Positions 33,640 to 44,638 are shown, counted from the stretch's first letter. The stretch: 64,000 nt of DNA from Riptortus pedestris (GCA_019009955.1 CM032229.1:4096501-4160500), one strand, 5' to 3'. Numbers and translations are program-made. Notes: generated by a model from the letters alone, not told the origin.

Positions 33640-34020
33640 TTTGGAGCATGTTTATATGCCTCTCCTGTTTGGATCAAGGAGAGCTACTTGTCGTGAATGG
33701 TGTGCGTTCTCTCGAGAACTTGACATTGATTCCCCTCAGCTGAAACTGATTTTGCACAATCAAGTTTGATTGATACTGTTAGTATAATTAATAATCATAT
33801 TTGTGGATAATGGATGATACAACTGAAGCTGTTAAACTTGGTGTTTGAGGACGAAGTGGATATAATCATTTTTGCTGATGACACTGTAATACTGTCTAAT
33901 ACTGCAACGGGGATACAATCTGTTTGGCTTCAGATCGAAGGATATTGCGAGGAAAATGAACTCATAATCAACGTTTGAAAAACTAAAATTGTTGTTTTCC
34001 AGCGGAGAGTTCATAAGTAC
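33640..34020 (+). pseudogene. Non-LTR reverse transcriptase fragment (FADD motif)
   Basis: From about 33829 the frame reads LNLVFEDEVDIIIFADDTVI and then continues with ATGIQ, YCEENELIINV, a stop codon, and KTKIVVFQRR. FADD is the catalytic motif of the reverse transcriptase palm, and the downstream spacing to N-x-x-KTK is standard for non-LTR elements. The upstream part is too degraded to read. The AGCAGA element at 34040 begins directly after it. Confidence 0.7.
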
Positions 34021-34039
34021 ATAAATACATTTTTTTATT

Positions 34040-34120
34040 AGCAGATTTCCATAAAGGGGAACTTTCCTTAAATGCCCATCGATCCTAGTCAGGAGATGAC
34101 AAAAATAAGGTCTGTACATA

Positions 34121-34219
<99 letters not shown>

Positions 34220-34775
34220 TTGTTACCGCTCTAGTGGTTCCAATTTTGTTTGATCGTTACTAAACTTGATATACAAAATTAAACTAAAGTACAATTTCTT
34301 TAAAGTCTGAAGTCGGACCGTCGAGAGGGTGGTGGGGTGAATATCCGTAATTATAGGTCAGATCGAAATATTTTATAGTACTATATTGTAAATTAAATTT
34401 ACGAAGCATATTTTTATTAATGTTTATTCTCTATCTTCAATACTTCCCGCGACATTTGCATTTTTTAGTTTTTGGGCCTTCTAAGCTTAAATATTAAATA
34501 TTGTTTTCAAGTTACCATGATTATGCGAGATAAATACAATTTTGTAGTGATGGCTTCAAAAAATCAAGGCCCGTTATGGGTGTTTAAGTTCTTCCTCTGA
34601 AAATGTTTATTTGATCTATTTTCTTATTTCTTGTTTTCAGCCTTCAGGAACCCCCCCCCCCATTCTACACATTGGTTTATTACATAGAAATAGAGAATAT
34701 GAGGTGAGATGAGATCACCAGTTTATGCCAGCACGTGGTAAATCTGCTTAGTTTTCGCAGACCCTGCGAAACGGA
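34040..34775 (+). mobile_element. AGCAGA element, complete (plus) with compound (TA)n(TG)n
   Basis: The left end AGCAGATTTCC is at 34040 and the right end at 34775 (hairpin CGCAGACCCTGCG, then a mutated terminus ACGGAT followed by TTTT). The internal microsatellite at 34124-34217 is (TA)n followed by (TG)n. An uninterrupted C-run-to-AAATAGAG junction at 34650-34690 is another empty-site reference. Confidence 0.85.
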
Positions 34776-35609
34776 TTTTTATTGATACCCGACATCCTTG
34801 AATACTCGACACATATACTACACACATTCTATTTAGTACGAACTTAACCGGACAAGGCAAAAATAACTCATACCTAAATATATTTGAATTTAAACAGACA
34901 AAGAGCTGCCCATGATCTTACTAAATTGAACAAACATACACTCACATTCTGTAAGAAAGCAGACTTCCTAATGCCAACTAGAACGCAAGATTGCCGACTC
35001 AAGAAGTAAGTTGCCAGCAAGCCTGAATATTCTATTCACTTAATAATGAACAGATTTTCGCATATTCGGCAGGAAAGTTTCCCGAGATAAAAAACTTCTC
35101 GAAGATTATTAGCAATGTCATTTGTTATAGTTTCATTTATTTAGCTTAATTTTTATTTGAACTAAAGTTTTATACTTTTTTACATTTTTTAATACACATT
35201 TTCAATATAATTGCAGTTGTAGTTCTTTTTAAGACAAACTAAAAATCGTTTCCGCAAATATTCGTTATCTCTAATAGGTGCGAAGAAATTCTATATATTT
35301 CCTCCTATGCAGCAATATGCTTAAAACACATAAAAAAAACACAATAATAAGATAGGCTAATCAGTTTATTGCATTTCCCTTGGGTTATGAGACATTCCAG
35401 GAGATGAGGGAATGGAATAGCTCTAGAGCTATTTCAGCTGCTAGGACGGCAACAAACCATTAACTACTGGAATGCTTAACTGGATTTGCAAAACTTGATA
35501 CGAAATGTTTTCTTAAAGACGGGCTATGTCGTCACATAGAATGATAAAAAAATTAAGGAAAAGTCTTAGAAAGGCTTCGTTATTAATAGAGAACACATTG
35601 ATAGACATT
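34776..35609. other. Unassigned AT-rich interval
   Basis: Nothing recognised. There are no coding frames of note. Confidence 0.4.
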
Positions 35610-35780
35610 TAGACCATACAAAGGGTGGTAACCTGTAGATAACCCGTCCCAATTAGCCAAAGTTGCAAAAAGTGGACGTTAATAACATAACCCTGTAGAT
35701 AACCCGTCCCAATTAGCCAAAGTTGCAAAAAGTGGACGTTAATAAATAATAATAATAATAATAATAATAATAGACCATAC
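35610..35780 (+). repeat. Dimeric SINE tail with 10-bp target duplication
   Basis: An exact direct repeat TAGACCATAC lies at 35610-35619 and 35771-35780. Between them is a 5'-truncated SINE whose 3' segment (CTGTAGATAACCCGTCCC, then AATTAGCC and AAAAAGTGGACGTTAATAA) occurs twice in tandem, 68 bases apart and nearly identical. It ends in (AAT)n. The target duplication shows that the dimer was inserted as one unit. Confidence 0.88.
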
Positions 35781-36114
35781 ATGTAGTTGAGAGTAATAAT
35801 TCAATAAATTGTCATCATGATTGTTTAAAAAACCTAATCTATCAAGCGTATCGATGTGACTGAATACAATATTTCACCCAGTGCTTTGGAATTCTAAGTA
35901 TTCAAAAAACTAACTTATACAAGTCATAACAATTATTTTGAGAGAATGGATTCAACACAAATAATAAATAGGTAGGTCAGTTTTTGAAGTTCGTATGTAT
36001 TATTACTGTTTGGTTGTTGTATTACCCCACTATGAAATTAATATGGCTGTAATGTTTTAGACGTTATCTTTTACATGACTTTGTCTACCGTCACTGTATC
36101 TTTTAAGTACCGTT

Positions 36115-36305
36115 GTGTGGGTATGCCGACCTCAGAGACACACTTCCACAGGTTAAGGCATTGCTCTCAACGCACGAGGATAACTTTGAGTCAAACATCC
36201 GAATCCTGCGAGGGCAATAGGAATTCATTTAGTGTGACACTCAGGCTAAATACTGTCCTGGTTATCGGACGAGATGGTTACATATAAGTAACTCGTCCCG
36301 AATAA
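36115..36305 (+). repeat. Diverged SINE-like repeat
   Basis: GGGCAATAGGAATTCATTTAGTG and a later TAACTCGTCCCGA match the SINE body, while the middle differs. The tRNA-like head is unclear. This is probably an older subfamily. Confidence 0.5.
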
Positions 36306-36506
36306 AATGTATGCTAATTTTAAATGAAAAAAACAAGTTTTTTCCCCTCTCCAGTATTTAGCTTTACCTGGTTAAAATTGAAGAATGTGTCACATTAATT
36401 TGATGAATGTGAAAATACTTTGTGGTTATGTTACAATAAACTTCGTATTACCGTAAATAAATTGTTCCTAGAGGGTTACTGCAGATAGAATACAAATATG
36501 CATGCA

Positions 36507-36508
36507 TG

Positions 36509-36562
<54 letters not shown>

Positions 36563-36567
36563 TATAC
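36507..36567. repeat. (TA)n microsatellite
   Basis: An almost pure TA repeat with single G interruptions and no AGCAGA flanks. It lies just downstream of the candidate splice donor on the minus strand. Confidence 0.9.
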
Positions 36568-36601
36568 TAATTTGCTATATTAATTGAAGTATATGACTTA
36601 C

Positions 36602-36666
36602 CTGCTTGTATGACGGTCATGGCTGGCGACGACAGATGGAAGATGCTTAGTCCTCTGTAGCACTGA
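36602..36666 (-). CDS. Candidate first exon of an unidentified gene
   Basis: On the minus strand an initiator-like TCAGTG (A at 36664) is followed by a start codon at 36620-36618 in good context (GCCAGCCATGA). After 19 coding bases comes a near-perfect splice donor, CAG followed by GTAAGT, at 36604-36596. TATAAG lies 41 bases upstream of the initiator A, rather far. The sequence is not AT-rich and is not one of the repeats in the window. No continuing exon was recognised at lower coordinates, so this could be chance. Confidence 0.3.
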
Positions 36667-36699
36667 TAGCACTATCTACTCCCCTCCCCTCCTCTCCCT

Positions 36700-36705
36700 C
36701 TTATA
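36700..36705 (-). promoter_or_regulatory. Candidate TATA box for the minus-strand first exon
   Basis: TATAAG on the minus strand is preceded by hundreds of bases of GA repeats, which in insects are typical GAGA-factor sites. The distance to the initiator is about 41 rather than 30 bases. Confidence 0.25.
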
Positions 36706-36739
36706 TCTACCTGTCTAGCCACCGTCTAGGTAGGGGGAG

Positions 36740-36740
36740 G

Positions 36741-36796
<56 letters not shown>

Positions 36797-37554
36797 TACT
36801 CAATACTCCCCTCTGTCTCATGTCTCTATCCTGTCTCGCTCTCTCCCTCCCCATTCATTGCAAGCCTCTCTTCCTCACTCCATCCTGTCCTTCCTCTTTT
36901 TCCCCCCCCCACCCCAATCAGTCAATACGTCTCTTCCTCATCCCATCCTGTCCTTTCTCATGACACTCTCTCACTCGCACTCCCTCACTTATCCTCTTTC
37001 AATGTTTCTCGCTCTCTCTCACTATATTTCTCATTTTCCTACATGCACTCCTCTCGCCCTATCTGTATCTCATATTTTCACTCTCTCTCTCTCTCTCTCT
37101 CTCCCACCCCATTCATTCAATAAGTCTCTTCCTCATCCCAACCTGTCCGTTCTCATGACACTCTCTCACTCACGTCCCCTCACTTATCCTCTTTCTATGT
37201 TTCTCTCTCTCTCTCTCTCTCTCTCTCGCACTCTCTTCTCTCCCACCCCATTCATTCAATAAGTCTCTTCCTCATCCCATCATGTCCTTTCTCATGACAC
37301 TCTCTCACTCACGCCCCCTCACTTATCCTCTTTATATGTTTCTCGCTCTCTCTCACTATATTTCTCATTTTCCTACATGACACTCCTCACCCCCTATCTT
37401 CTCTCATCTTCTCACTCTCTCTCTCTCTCTCTCTCCCACCCCATTCATTCAATAAGTCTCTTCCTCATCCCATCCTGTCCTTTCACATGACACTCTCACT
37501 CACACCCCCCTCACTTATCTTCTCTCTCTCTCTCTCTCTCTGTCTGTCTGTCTT

Positions 37555-37603
<49 letters not shown>

Positions 37604-37612
37604 CTCTCCATC
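36740..37612. repeat. Polypyrimidine (CT-rich) minisatellite
   Basis: The plus strand is almost entirely C and T for about 870 bases. (CT)n blocks alternate with a longer unit containing GTCTCTTCCTCATCCC, whose starts at 36929, 37124, 37263 and 37456 are spaced 195, 139 and 193 bases apart. The short unit lacks the part with ACTATATTTCTCATTTTCC. The long Ser/Leu/Pro-rich open frame here is a by-product of the repeat. Confidence 0.85.
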
Positions 37613-37984
37613 GCACTCATTCATTCTTATCCTTATCACACTCTCCCTGCTTGAATGGAGGTGGTAACCTTGTATATAATAATATATCGCTGGTGACCGA
37701 CCTCCAACAGCCAGCCAAAAGGTCTAGATAATTTTTAAGTTTTGGTTTACATTGGATTCTTACTAATGGGGCTGTAGAGAAGTGATTTTACATAAAGTGA
37801 ACAATAATTCTATCAGTTCTGCCTCTAGAAGGCCAACCTAAGCCACATTGAATGATATCGTATCAATATGATATGGTGCATTTATAAAAAAAAGTAATCA
37901 TTATTGTGTGAATAAGTATATTTCCTACTTGCTTGAAGAGAATCTGAAGAGCAAATATTTTATTGTGAAAACCAAATATTGAAT
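37613..37984. other. Unassigned interval
   Basis: No recognised feature between the polypyrimidine tract and the reverse transcriptase relic. Confidence 0.35.
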
Positions 37985-38465
37985 TTAAATGCGTTTCCAA
38001 AAAAATTCCTTTGGCCAGCATTTAATGTTGTAATCATATTTGGAAGGATTGTCGTATGATTGTGTCGCCGATTGCTTGACTCCTAGTGTTCTAAGGAAAT
38101 GATGGATATAATAAAGATTTGTAGGTCAAAGATTATACCTAAATAATTGAAATTATTTGTGTAGGAATTACAGTTTATTAATCTTGGATATTCGAGCTTT
38201 TTGATTGAATGTATAATATTCTTTTTGTTTTATTTAAGGAAATCGTAAAACCACCGAAATGGATAACATTATATTGTCGGCTTACAACAATATCTTTCAC
38301 ATGATGCGCAAATATAGAGTATGGGATTTCATTAAATAATATTATAAACAGAAGTGGGCTGAGTACGCTGCCTTGAGGTACTCCATTCTCAACGTATTAG
38401 ACGTCGGAAAAACTACTACCAATTCGAACTTTAAAATGCTTCAACTCAAGAAAATTGTTTATAAA
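37985..38465 (-). pseudogene. Non-LTR reverse transcriptase fragment
   Basis: The minus strand reads FKVRIGSSFSDV, a stop, then YVENGVPQGSVLSPLLF, which is the conserved PQGSxLSPxLF block of LINE reverse transcriptases. It continues with FNEIPYSIFAHHVKDIVV, where the catalytic FADD has decayed to FAHH. Later come NKTK and NYLGIIFD, also conserved in order. Stop codons and the lost aspartates show that it is dead. Clade not assigned. Confidence 0.75.
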
Positions 38466-38559
38466 GTGTAAAAGATTTCCATTTTATAAGAAATTAAGAG
38501 GGGCCAACGCCATGTTTCATCAGAAACACTAGTTCTAATCTATAAATACAGCTAATTGT

Positions 38560-39390
38560 AAGAAAAGTTTGAAGCAGATGTTCATGTCGCGATTTTTGAA
38601 AAATATCCTGAAATATCGATCTTCCCCGGGAAATAACGAAAATGAGATCATAATTTTTGTGACAAAACTCGATATTTAATCGTTGTATGCAAAAATGAAG
38701 ATAAAGCTCGTTAATGGCCGAAATCGGAAAAGTAGGAGATAGGGTATTTTTGAAAATTCAATGTTTCCTCGTTATTATACGTCGGATCGAAAAATTGTAC
38801 AGAATCAATCTTATTGCAAATGTTATGTTTTATAAATGTTGATTTATACATGTTTTCTCTATATTGAGTATATTTTAGTTTTCAGCCTTCAGTATACCTC
38901 CACTAATTTCATATTAATAATAAGCTGTTATAACATGAAACTTGTCATCATAAGCTTAAATATCAACGATTTTTATTCAAGAGGTCATAATCATACGAGA
39001 TACATGTAAATTCCTAGTCCGATGAGTTCGTCAATAAGGATATTTTCATCTTGTCTCGAAAATTTTAATGTGATATATATCATACTTGATATTTAACTGT
39101 TTCAGTCAGCACTAAAGATCATATTAGTAATCGGTAGAAATTACAAAAGAAATAGGGCGTTAAAGGGAGGGGGGGGGGACTTCGATAATTCACAATATCT
39201 CCGTTATTATGAGTCGGCTCTTAAAATTTTAAAGGAAGAAATTTTGTTAAAATAATGATATTCTACAATTGTTATTCTATACATTTTTTCGTAGATCATA
39301 TATCAAGCGAGTAATTCGTACTTGGTGGTTTTCATTCAGAATATGTAGGGAGATGAGGTCACTAGTGACGTAACAGCACTTGTGAAAAAT
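38560..39390 (+). mobile_element. AGCAGA element, long form, diverged (plus)
   Basis: The family blocks run in order from CATGTCGCGATTTTTGAAAAA through two modules (G runs at 38730 and 39165) to TATCAAGCGAG and GATGAGGTCACTAG. The left palindrome and right hairpin are lost. Confidence 0.65.
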
Positions 39391-39490
39391 TGTATAGAAC
39401 CTGTCTAATTGCAAATGTATTGTTCTATAAATCTTGTTATGTGGATTTTTACACTTGATCTTGATTATTACTTGGGGATACTTTCATATT
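39391..39490 (+). mobile_element. Left flank of an outer AGCAGA element interrupted at 39491
   Basis: AAAATTGTATAGAACC, then GTTCTATAAATCTTGTTATG matches the family module up to its T run. The module continues at 40138 with TTTTATAGTTTTCGGCC. Confidence 0.7.
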
Positions 39491-39657
39491 AGCAGATTTC
39501 CCTTGATGGACATCTGCTATTGAGGTCGCACTCATGACGTGAGTTTCCAAAAATTTCTTCAAATGTCCATCGATCCTACCCAGGAGATGTCCAAAATGAG
39601 GTCCGTTCAAAATCATATATATAATATATATATATATATCTATATATAAATATATAG

Positions 39658-39688
<31 letters not shown>

Positions 39689-40137
39689 TGTTACCGGTCT
39701 AGCGGTCGCACTTTTTGTTTGATCTTATCCAAACTCGGAATTTAATCGTTTTCTGTAAAAAGGAAGATTAGGTTCGTTAATAGCTGAAATCGGACCAGTG
39801 GAAGGGGGGTGGGTTTAAAGGGGGGATTTTTGAAAATTCGAAATATCTCCGTTATTATACGTTGGATCGAAAAATTGTTTAGGGTCAATCTTATTGCCAA
39901 TTAAATATACTATAAATATAATAAATAATGTAAAATGTGTCTATACATTTATTCTGTATCTTGAATATTAACCGAAATATTTGATTTGTATTGTGTGAGT
40001 GGTCGGCCATATTCGGGACTTTCCGCCGAAAGCTAGTTCGTCCCTCCTAACTGTTGGTCCCTCGTCAATTGGTTTAGAGATTCGTTACTACTGCCGTTAT
40101 TAGCTGGCAGATTTCTCTATTGTAAAACGTGTCGGAC
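39491..40137 (+). mobile_element. AGCAGA element nested in another, with lost 3' hairpin
   Basis: The left end AGCAGATTTCCC is at 39491, TA-rich microsatellite at 39616-39685. The right end is reduced: sequence jumps from CTCTATTGTAAAAC to GTGTCGGAC at 40137, deleting the subterminal repeat and hairpin. The outer element resumes at once with TTTTATAGTTTTCGGCC, which defines the insertion site as a T run. Confidence 0.82.
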
Positions 40138-40339
40138 TTTTATAGTTTTCGGCCTTCAGTAAACCCCCACTCCTACTCATGTCATATTAACAATAAGCTG
40201 TTATATTATGAAGCACATTTTTGGAAGCATAAATAATAAATATTGTTCTCATTGAACTTTTAGTTTTTCAGATAAACGACGCAAATACGTGTCACTTACG
40301 GGAAATCTGTTTAGATTACGCAGGCTCTGCGTGGCGAAC
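40138..40339 (+). mobile_element. Right part of the outer AGCAGA element
   Basis: CCTTCAGTAAACCCCCACTC, then CGGGAAATCTGTTTAG, a hairpin CGCAGGCTCTGCG and GGCGAAC end the outer copy at 40339, followed by TTTTTT. Confidence 0.8.
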
Positions 40340-41177
40340 TTTTTTAAATTGAATGCTTGTAAGATGTCTTATTGCAAAATGAAATAATTATCAAGAGCTC
40401 CAAATCCACATCGAAAACCATTTTGAAAGGGCTTTTACAACCAGTTTGGTTTATAATACTCTTTTCAAAGGTTTTACACATGTTACGGGGTAATCAATTG
40501 ATTTGTAGTAACGAAGTTCTTGCCTATTCCAAGGTGAGTGTTAAGGAGGCTAAACCATTGCCCATGAGTTCACTGCTTTCTCCACTCATTCCAGAAATAT
40601 ATATAGTATATATGGACTGGTTTCAACGAACCTGCATAACCACCTGTGTTTTTAATCAGACATTTCAACTTTATATCTTATTAATTTGTTGGAGGGGTTA
40701 GTAAATAAAACTCATCTTTATCTTCGAATGTTTTTAATATATTTGGTATTATCATGATTTGAATTATGTTTCGTGGCCAATATCTCTTCAGGGGCTTATG
40801 TGATTTCAGTGGAGAAGTGTTCTACCTTAGATGAAGTTCGTTAAATGTCTTTATATTTTGTCTTTAACTTTAATATTAATTGGGATGTTAGTATTTTTTT
40901 CTTAACTTATTTTATATATATATAGTTTACTTTATGAAACCTGCTCATCACAAACCAGCAATAAGCCAATATATCAGGTATCGTTTTATCGTCAGCTTAA
41001 AATCTGTCGATAGTTTTCATCCGACAGGATGCGGGAGGTTTACAGAAGTGGGAAACGAAAATACCACTTTCCTTTTTGTCAAACCTCACTTGCCGTGCAC
41101 TTAATTTTCTTCATTTGTAACTATATACATTTAGTTTATTACATGATTATTAATTTATATTTTTGCAAATTTATCTT
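40340..41177. other. Unassigned interval
   Basis: A 109-codon plus-strand frame at 40372-40701 has no recognised domain. The opposite strand gives equally plausible but broken frames with faint LINE character (CKTFEKSIIN). I do not call a gene. Confidence 0.35.
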
Positions 41178-42083
41178 TGGGGAAATCAGCTATTGAGGTC
41201 GTATTCAAGATGAGATTTTCGAAAAATTTCTTCAAATGTCCATCGATCCTACCTAGATGACGATAATGAGGCCCTTTCAAAATGATATATATATATATAT
41301 ATATATATATATTTCTGTTAACCCTCTAGCGGTCTCAATTTTTACCTGAAGATCAAGTTTATGTTAACGGCTAAACTCCATCCAGTGGGGGAGGGGTTTA
41401 GAAGAGGAATTTCGAAAATTAGAAATTTCTCGGTTGTTATGTGTCGGATCGAAAAATTGTATAGAATCAATCTTATTGCAAATGTAATGTTCTATAAATA
41501 TTGACATATTCATGTTTTCTCTATATTGAGTATTAACCGACATATTTCCAACTTTTAGTTTTCGGCCATCAGTATACCCTCACTCCTACTCATGTCATAT
41601 TAACTATAGGCTATTATATTATGAATCACTTCATTCGAAGGTTAAATTCAAAATGTAATTTTCATTGAACTATTACTTTATGAGACCCATGTGATGTCAT
41701 AATTAAGATTTTCTATTCATTACTCGAAAATGTTCATTTGATCTATACCATAGTCGATATTTAGATGTATCAGTAAACACTAAAGATCATATTCGTTTTT
41801 GGATGAAATCGGCCGGGAAAAGTTGTGGTTCAGAGAGGGTGAATTAGAAAAAAAAAGAATCTCTCCGTTATTATGAGTGCATAAAATATTATAGAACCAA
41901 TCTTGTTAAAATTTAGATTACTATTTTTACTATTATATTTTTACTATTGTTGTTTTTTTTTTAGTTTTTGGTAACTGAAGTATTAAGCGAGTTATTCATA
42001 CTCTCTTGTTTTCTGCCTTTAGTACCCTTCCCCCCGCCCCATCGAATTGCTGTTTTTTTACATAGAAATAGATAACTGTGTAA
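41178..42083 (+). mobile_element. AGCAGA element, long form (plus), cut off by an LTR fragment
   Basis: The left part GGGGAAATCAGCTATTGAGG is at 41179, TA repeats lie at 41284-41311, both modules follow, then a C-rich stretch and an uninterrupted TTTTTTTACATAGAAATAGA junction at 42054. It stops where LTR sequence begins at about 42084. Confidence 0.75.
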
Positions 42084-42263
42084 TAACAAGAACAGTGACG
42101 CTATCAGTGTATAATGTGAGTAGTAATTAAGAATAATTAACAAAGTGTATAGTGCACTGTTTAATAAATTGTGCAGTGATAGAAACTGTGAAACTTGTGC
42201 GCGTGTTTAATTTTGCAATCCAAAAGAACTCTAATAAACAACGTTTTGTAATAAAACGTAACA
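42084..42263 (+). mobile_element. LTR fragment, 3' part (plus)
   Basis: AACAGTGACGCTATCAGTGT, then GTAGTAATTAAGAATAAT, GTGCAGTGAT and the CGTAACA terminus match the last 185 bases of the solo LTR at 17256-18127. The 5' part is absent. Confidence 0.75.
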
Positions 42264-43113
42264 ATATCTCCAACATCAGCATTCAATATTGTAATTTTTA
42301 ATCTATATATTCATTGTATATTATATATATTATTAAGTAACATTTTTAACAGACATATTTGTCTTATCATATCTAACCACGTTTATACCGCCCACCTTCG
42401 TAAAAACCAGCATTTGCATAACCCCCCAGTGAGAAGGTAATATTCATTTCCAATGAATTACCCCAACACATGTTACAGTGTGTATAAATGCCTTTCTTTA
42501 TTGGTGATGGTCCTTCTGTCATTCCGTTTTTTAAATGCCTCTAGCCTCAATGTGCTATTAAATCTTTGATTTAGGTATTTTTTTGTAAGGAATCGTTAAT
42601 GAGTCGTGCGTCAATACCATCTTGGACATCCTGCAGCGTGTTCATTTCCAATATGTCCAATGTCTGCTTATAATCATTATATAAATAAGCATGTATTTTA
42701 ATTTTAGTATATTAATTGATTTTTAATATGTTCCGTCAAGTCATTATGTATTTTGTTTGTTGTAATTTTTGTCTATAGTTATACTGAAATCTGAATGAAT
42801 AGTGAATGCATGACTGTTAGTGTTGTTTCGCCAATAAATTCAAGTGCGTTTAGTACTGCAAATTGCATTCTTAAATACAAATTATGGTTAATATATCAAA
42901 ATATCACTTAATTCTTCTTGAGTTTTGGAAATGTTAGATACCAGTATATATTGCTTACTGGAAACATAATTTTCCTTATTGGTAATATTGGAAATGCACA
43001 ACCAACGTTGTACTCTTCATTACTTCCGTCTTTGTCAATTTTAATTGCAGCTATTCTGCAGATTTGTCCGTATTCAGTTATGACGTTTATGTTGTCTATA
43101 GACACATATATAG
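42264..43113. other. Unassigned AT-rich interval
   Basis: Opposed small frames at 42908-43145 (65 and 75 codons) have no recognised domain. Nothing else seen. Confidence 0.35.

Positions 43114-43142
<29 letters not shown>
43114..43142. repeat. (TA)n microsatellite
   Basis: A pure TA repeat without AGCAGA flanks. Confidence 0.85.
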
Positions 43143-43147
<5 letters not shown>

Positions 43148-43639
43148 TCTTAATATGTGTGTATATATGGTATTTCCATTTCGAATTACAATATGCTTGC
43201 TTCTAATCAGTCCAATCCATGCATTAACATACATCATCAAACAAATTTGATAATAAGTTATAAATATACAAGTAGCACATTAGTAGTAGATAATTCTGTT
43301 AAAATTCTTTATGATAGTAAAATTTATGGAGATTTATTTAAGAGGGATATTGCTATCTTATTACAAACCCAGCTATATTAAACATTTCTCTAAAATGATA
43401 TTAACTGAGATCACTTTTAAATTAATCTTAATCTTCGAAAGACTATAAGCCTATTAAGAGAGTTTTCAACGGTTTAGGATTTAAATAATTCTAATTTCCA
43501 GTAAAAATGGCTTTTTGAGCCTTCGGTTAGAAAAATGTTAAATAATTTATCGTGTTCATAAAATAATAATACGCACACACGTGCGTGCATATGCAGATGT
43601 GTATGTAATTTTGAACGAAACACATTTGTACCAAAATAA
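43143..43639. other. Unassigned AT-rich interval
   Basis: A 74-codon frame at 43157 has no recognised domain. Short ACACGTGCGTGCATATGC-like alternating purine-pyrimidine sequence lies near 43575. Confidence 0.35.
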
Positions 43640-43723
43640 ATACAGAATCAATGGGCATTTGGGCCAATTTTGTCAGATGTCCTTCTATCATGCATAGTAG
43701 ATTACAAAAATGAGGTCCAATTA

Positions 43724-43783
<60 letters not shown>
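43640..43783 (+). repeat. AGCAGA-like fragment followed by (CT)n(TA)n
   Basis: GATGTCC, then GATTACAAAAATGAGGTCC is the block that precedes the family microsatellite. A compound (CT)n(TA)n repeat follows at 43731-43782. The copy is diverged and truncated. Confidence 0.5.
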
Positions 43784-43787
<4 letters not shown>

Positions 43788-44130
43788 CGTTTATTATAAT
43801 AATAACCGGATTGCAAAATTTAACACACAAACTTTAACGTAACGTTTTTAACACTACACAATTTACTTCAAGCAAGTGATCTTCAAGTAAATTTACACAC
43901 TTGGAAAATTATTCTTCACTACCAATCACAAGAGGCACCGTTTACTTAAAGTTTTCATTTCACAGAATAATAACTAACGATTACACGAATCACTGTTGTT
44001 CATTAAACACGGCATTAAACTGATATTCACTAAATATTGTTCACTAAATACTGCACTGAACGCAATGATGTTCACTAAACACGGCACTGCTCTTTTCCTT
44101 ACTAAACATTGTTCACTAAAGGCTGCACTG
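43784..44130 (-). mobile_element. LTR fragment (minus)
   Basis: Read on the minus strand it ends ...CGTAAC at 43784 and shares with the LTR at 60978 the phrases ATTGCAAAATTTAACACACA, GAAAATTATTCTTCACTAC and the series of CACGGCACTG/TTCACTAAA units. It is cut off at 44130 where the Helitron starts. Confidence 0.7.
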
Positions 44131-44409
44131 ATTTTTTTCGTGAAATTTCACGATAACTTTTCGTTTCACATGTCATAGACACCATAACTGCATTTTGTTT
44201 CTATCGTGTCTGTTTGTTTGTTTGTTACCTTTGTATGTATATTACTACTAGCCCAACTTAGACTTTAGGCTATATTAATATTCTCTAAGACAAACAGGAG
44301 TGGGGGTTATAAGGGAGGCCTAAAATTAAAAATAGGGATATTTCGTTTCCTGTGGGTTTTTCGGCAAATAGGCACATAACAAAAGTTATTTATTTTGTTG
44401 TTGTTGTCT
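44131..44409 (+). mobile_element. Helitron, 5' part, interrupted
   Basis: It matches the Helitron at 367-1293 from its start (palindrome CGTGAAATTTCACG at 44139) through TGTCATAGACACCATAACTG and GGAGTGGGGGTTATAAGGGA. It is broken by a roughly 180-base insertion and then by the Jockey element. Pieces continue at 44590-44634 and 47301-47345. Confidence 0.75.
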
Positions 44410-44589
44410 GAGGCCCTTGTGTACCTATGCCTTGGTCGGTGGGGATAGGGCTATCAAACCTAGAGAGGTGATGACAGTTTTCCCTTTTCCTGAGCAGGAA
44501 GCTCTATTTTAAGGTGTTGGGTTATAATAGGGCTAGGATTGCAGGTTCCCGGTAACGGGCGGTACCGGGAGGGGTGTATTTACACTTTC
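44405..44589. repeat. Unidentified 180-bp insertion in the Helitron
   Basis: GC-richer sequence beginning in (GTT)n and containing GGTTCCCGGTAACGGGCGGT, a small inverted repeat, interrupts Helitron sequence. The (GTT)n may be the reverse complement of a (CAA)n tail, which would make it a minus-strand SINE. No other copy is in the window. Confidence 0.4.
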
Positions 44590-44638
44590 GTCGTATACCG
44601 AAGTATAAATGAGTTATACGCTAAAAATTATAGCACAA

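Noticed and set aside
36858..37262. 134-codon plus-strand frame rich in Ser, Leu and Pro
   Set aside because: It is a by-product of the polypyrimidine minisatellite, which has few stop codons on that strand.
40372..40701. 109-codon frame as a host gene
   Set aside because: No domain, no clear start context, and the other strand shows faint degraded LINE wording. Evidence is insufficient either way.
42908..43145. Overlapping 65- and 75-codon frames on both strands
   Set aside because: Mutually exclusive frames in AT-rich DNA without motif, splice signal or repeat support.
43996..44130. Repeated CACTAAACAC/GTTCACTAAA units considered as a CRISPR-like or satellite array
   Set aside because: The units are irregular and lie inside an LTR related to two others in the window.
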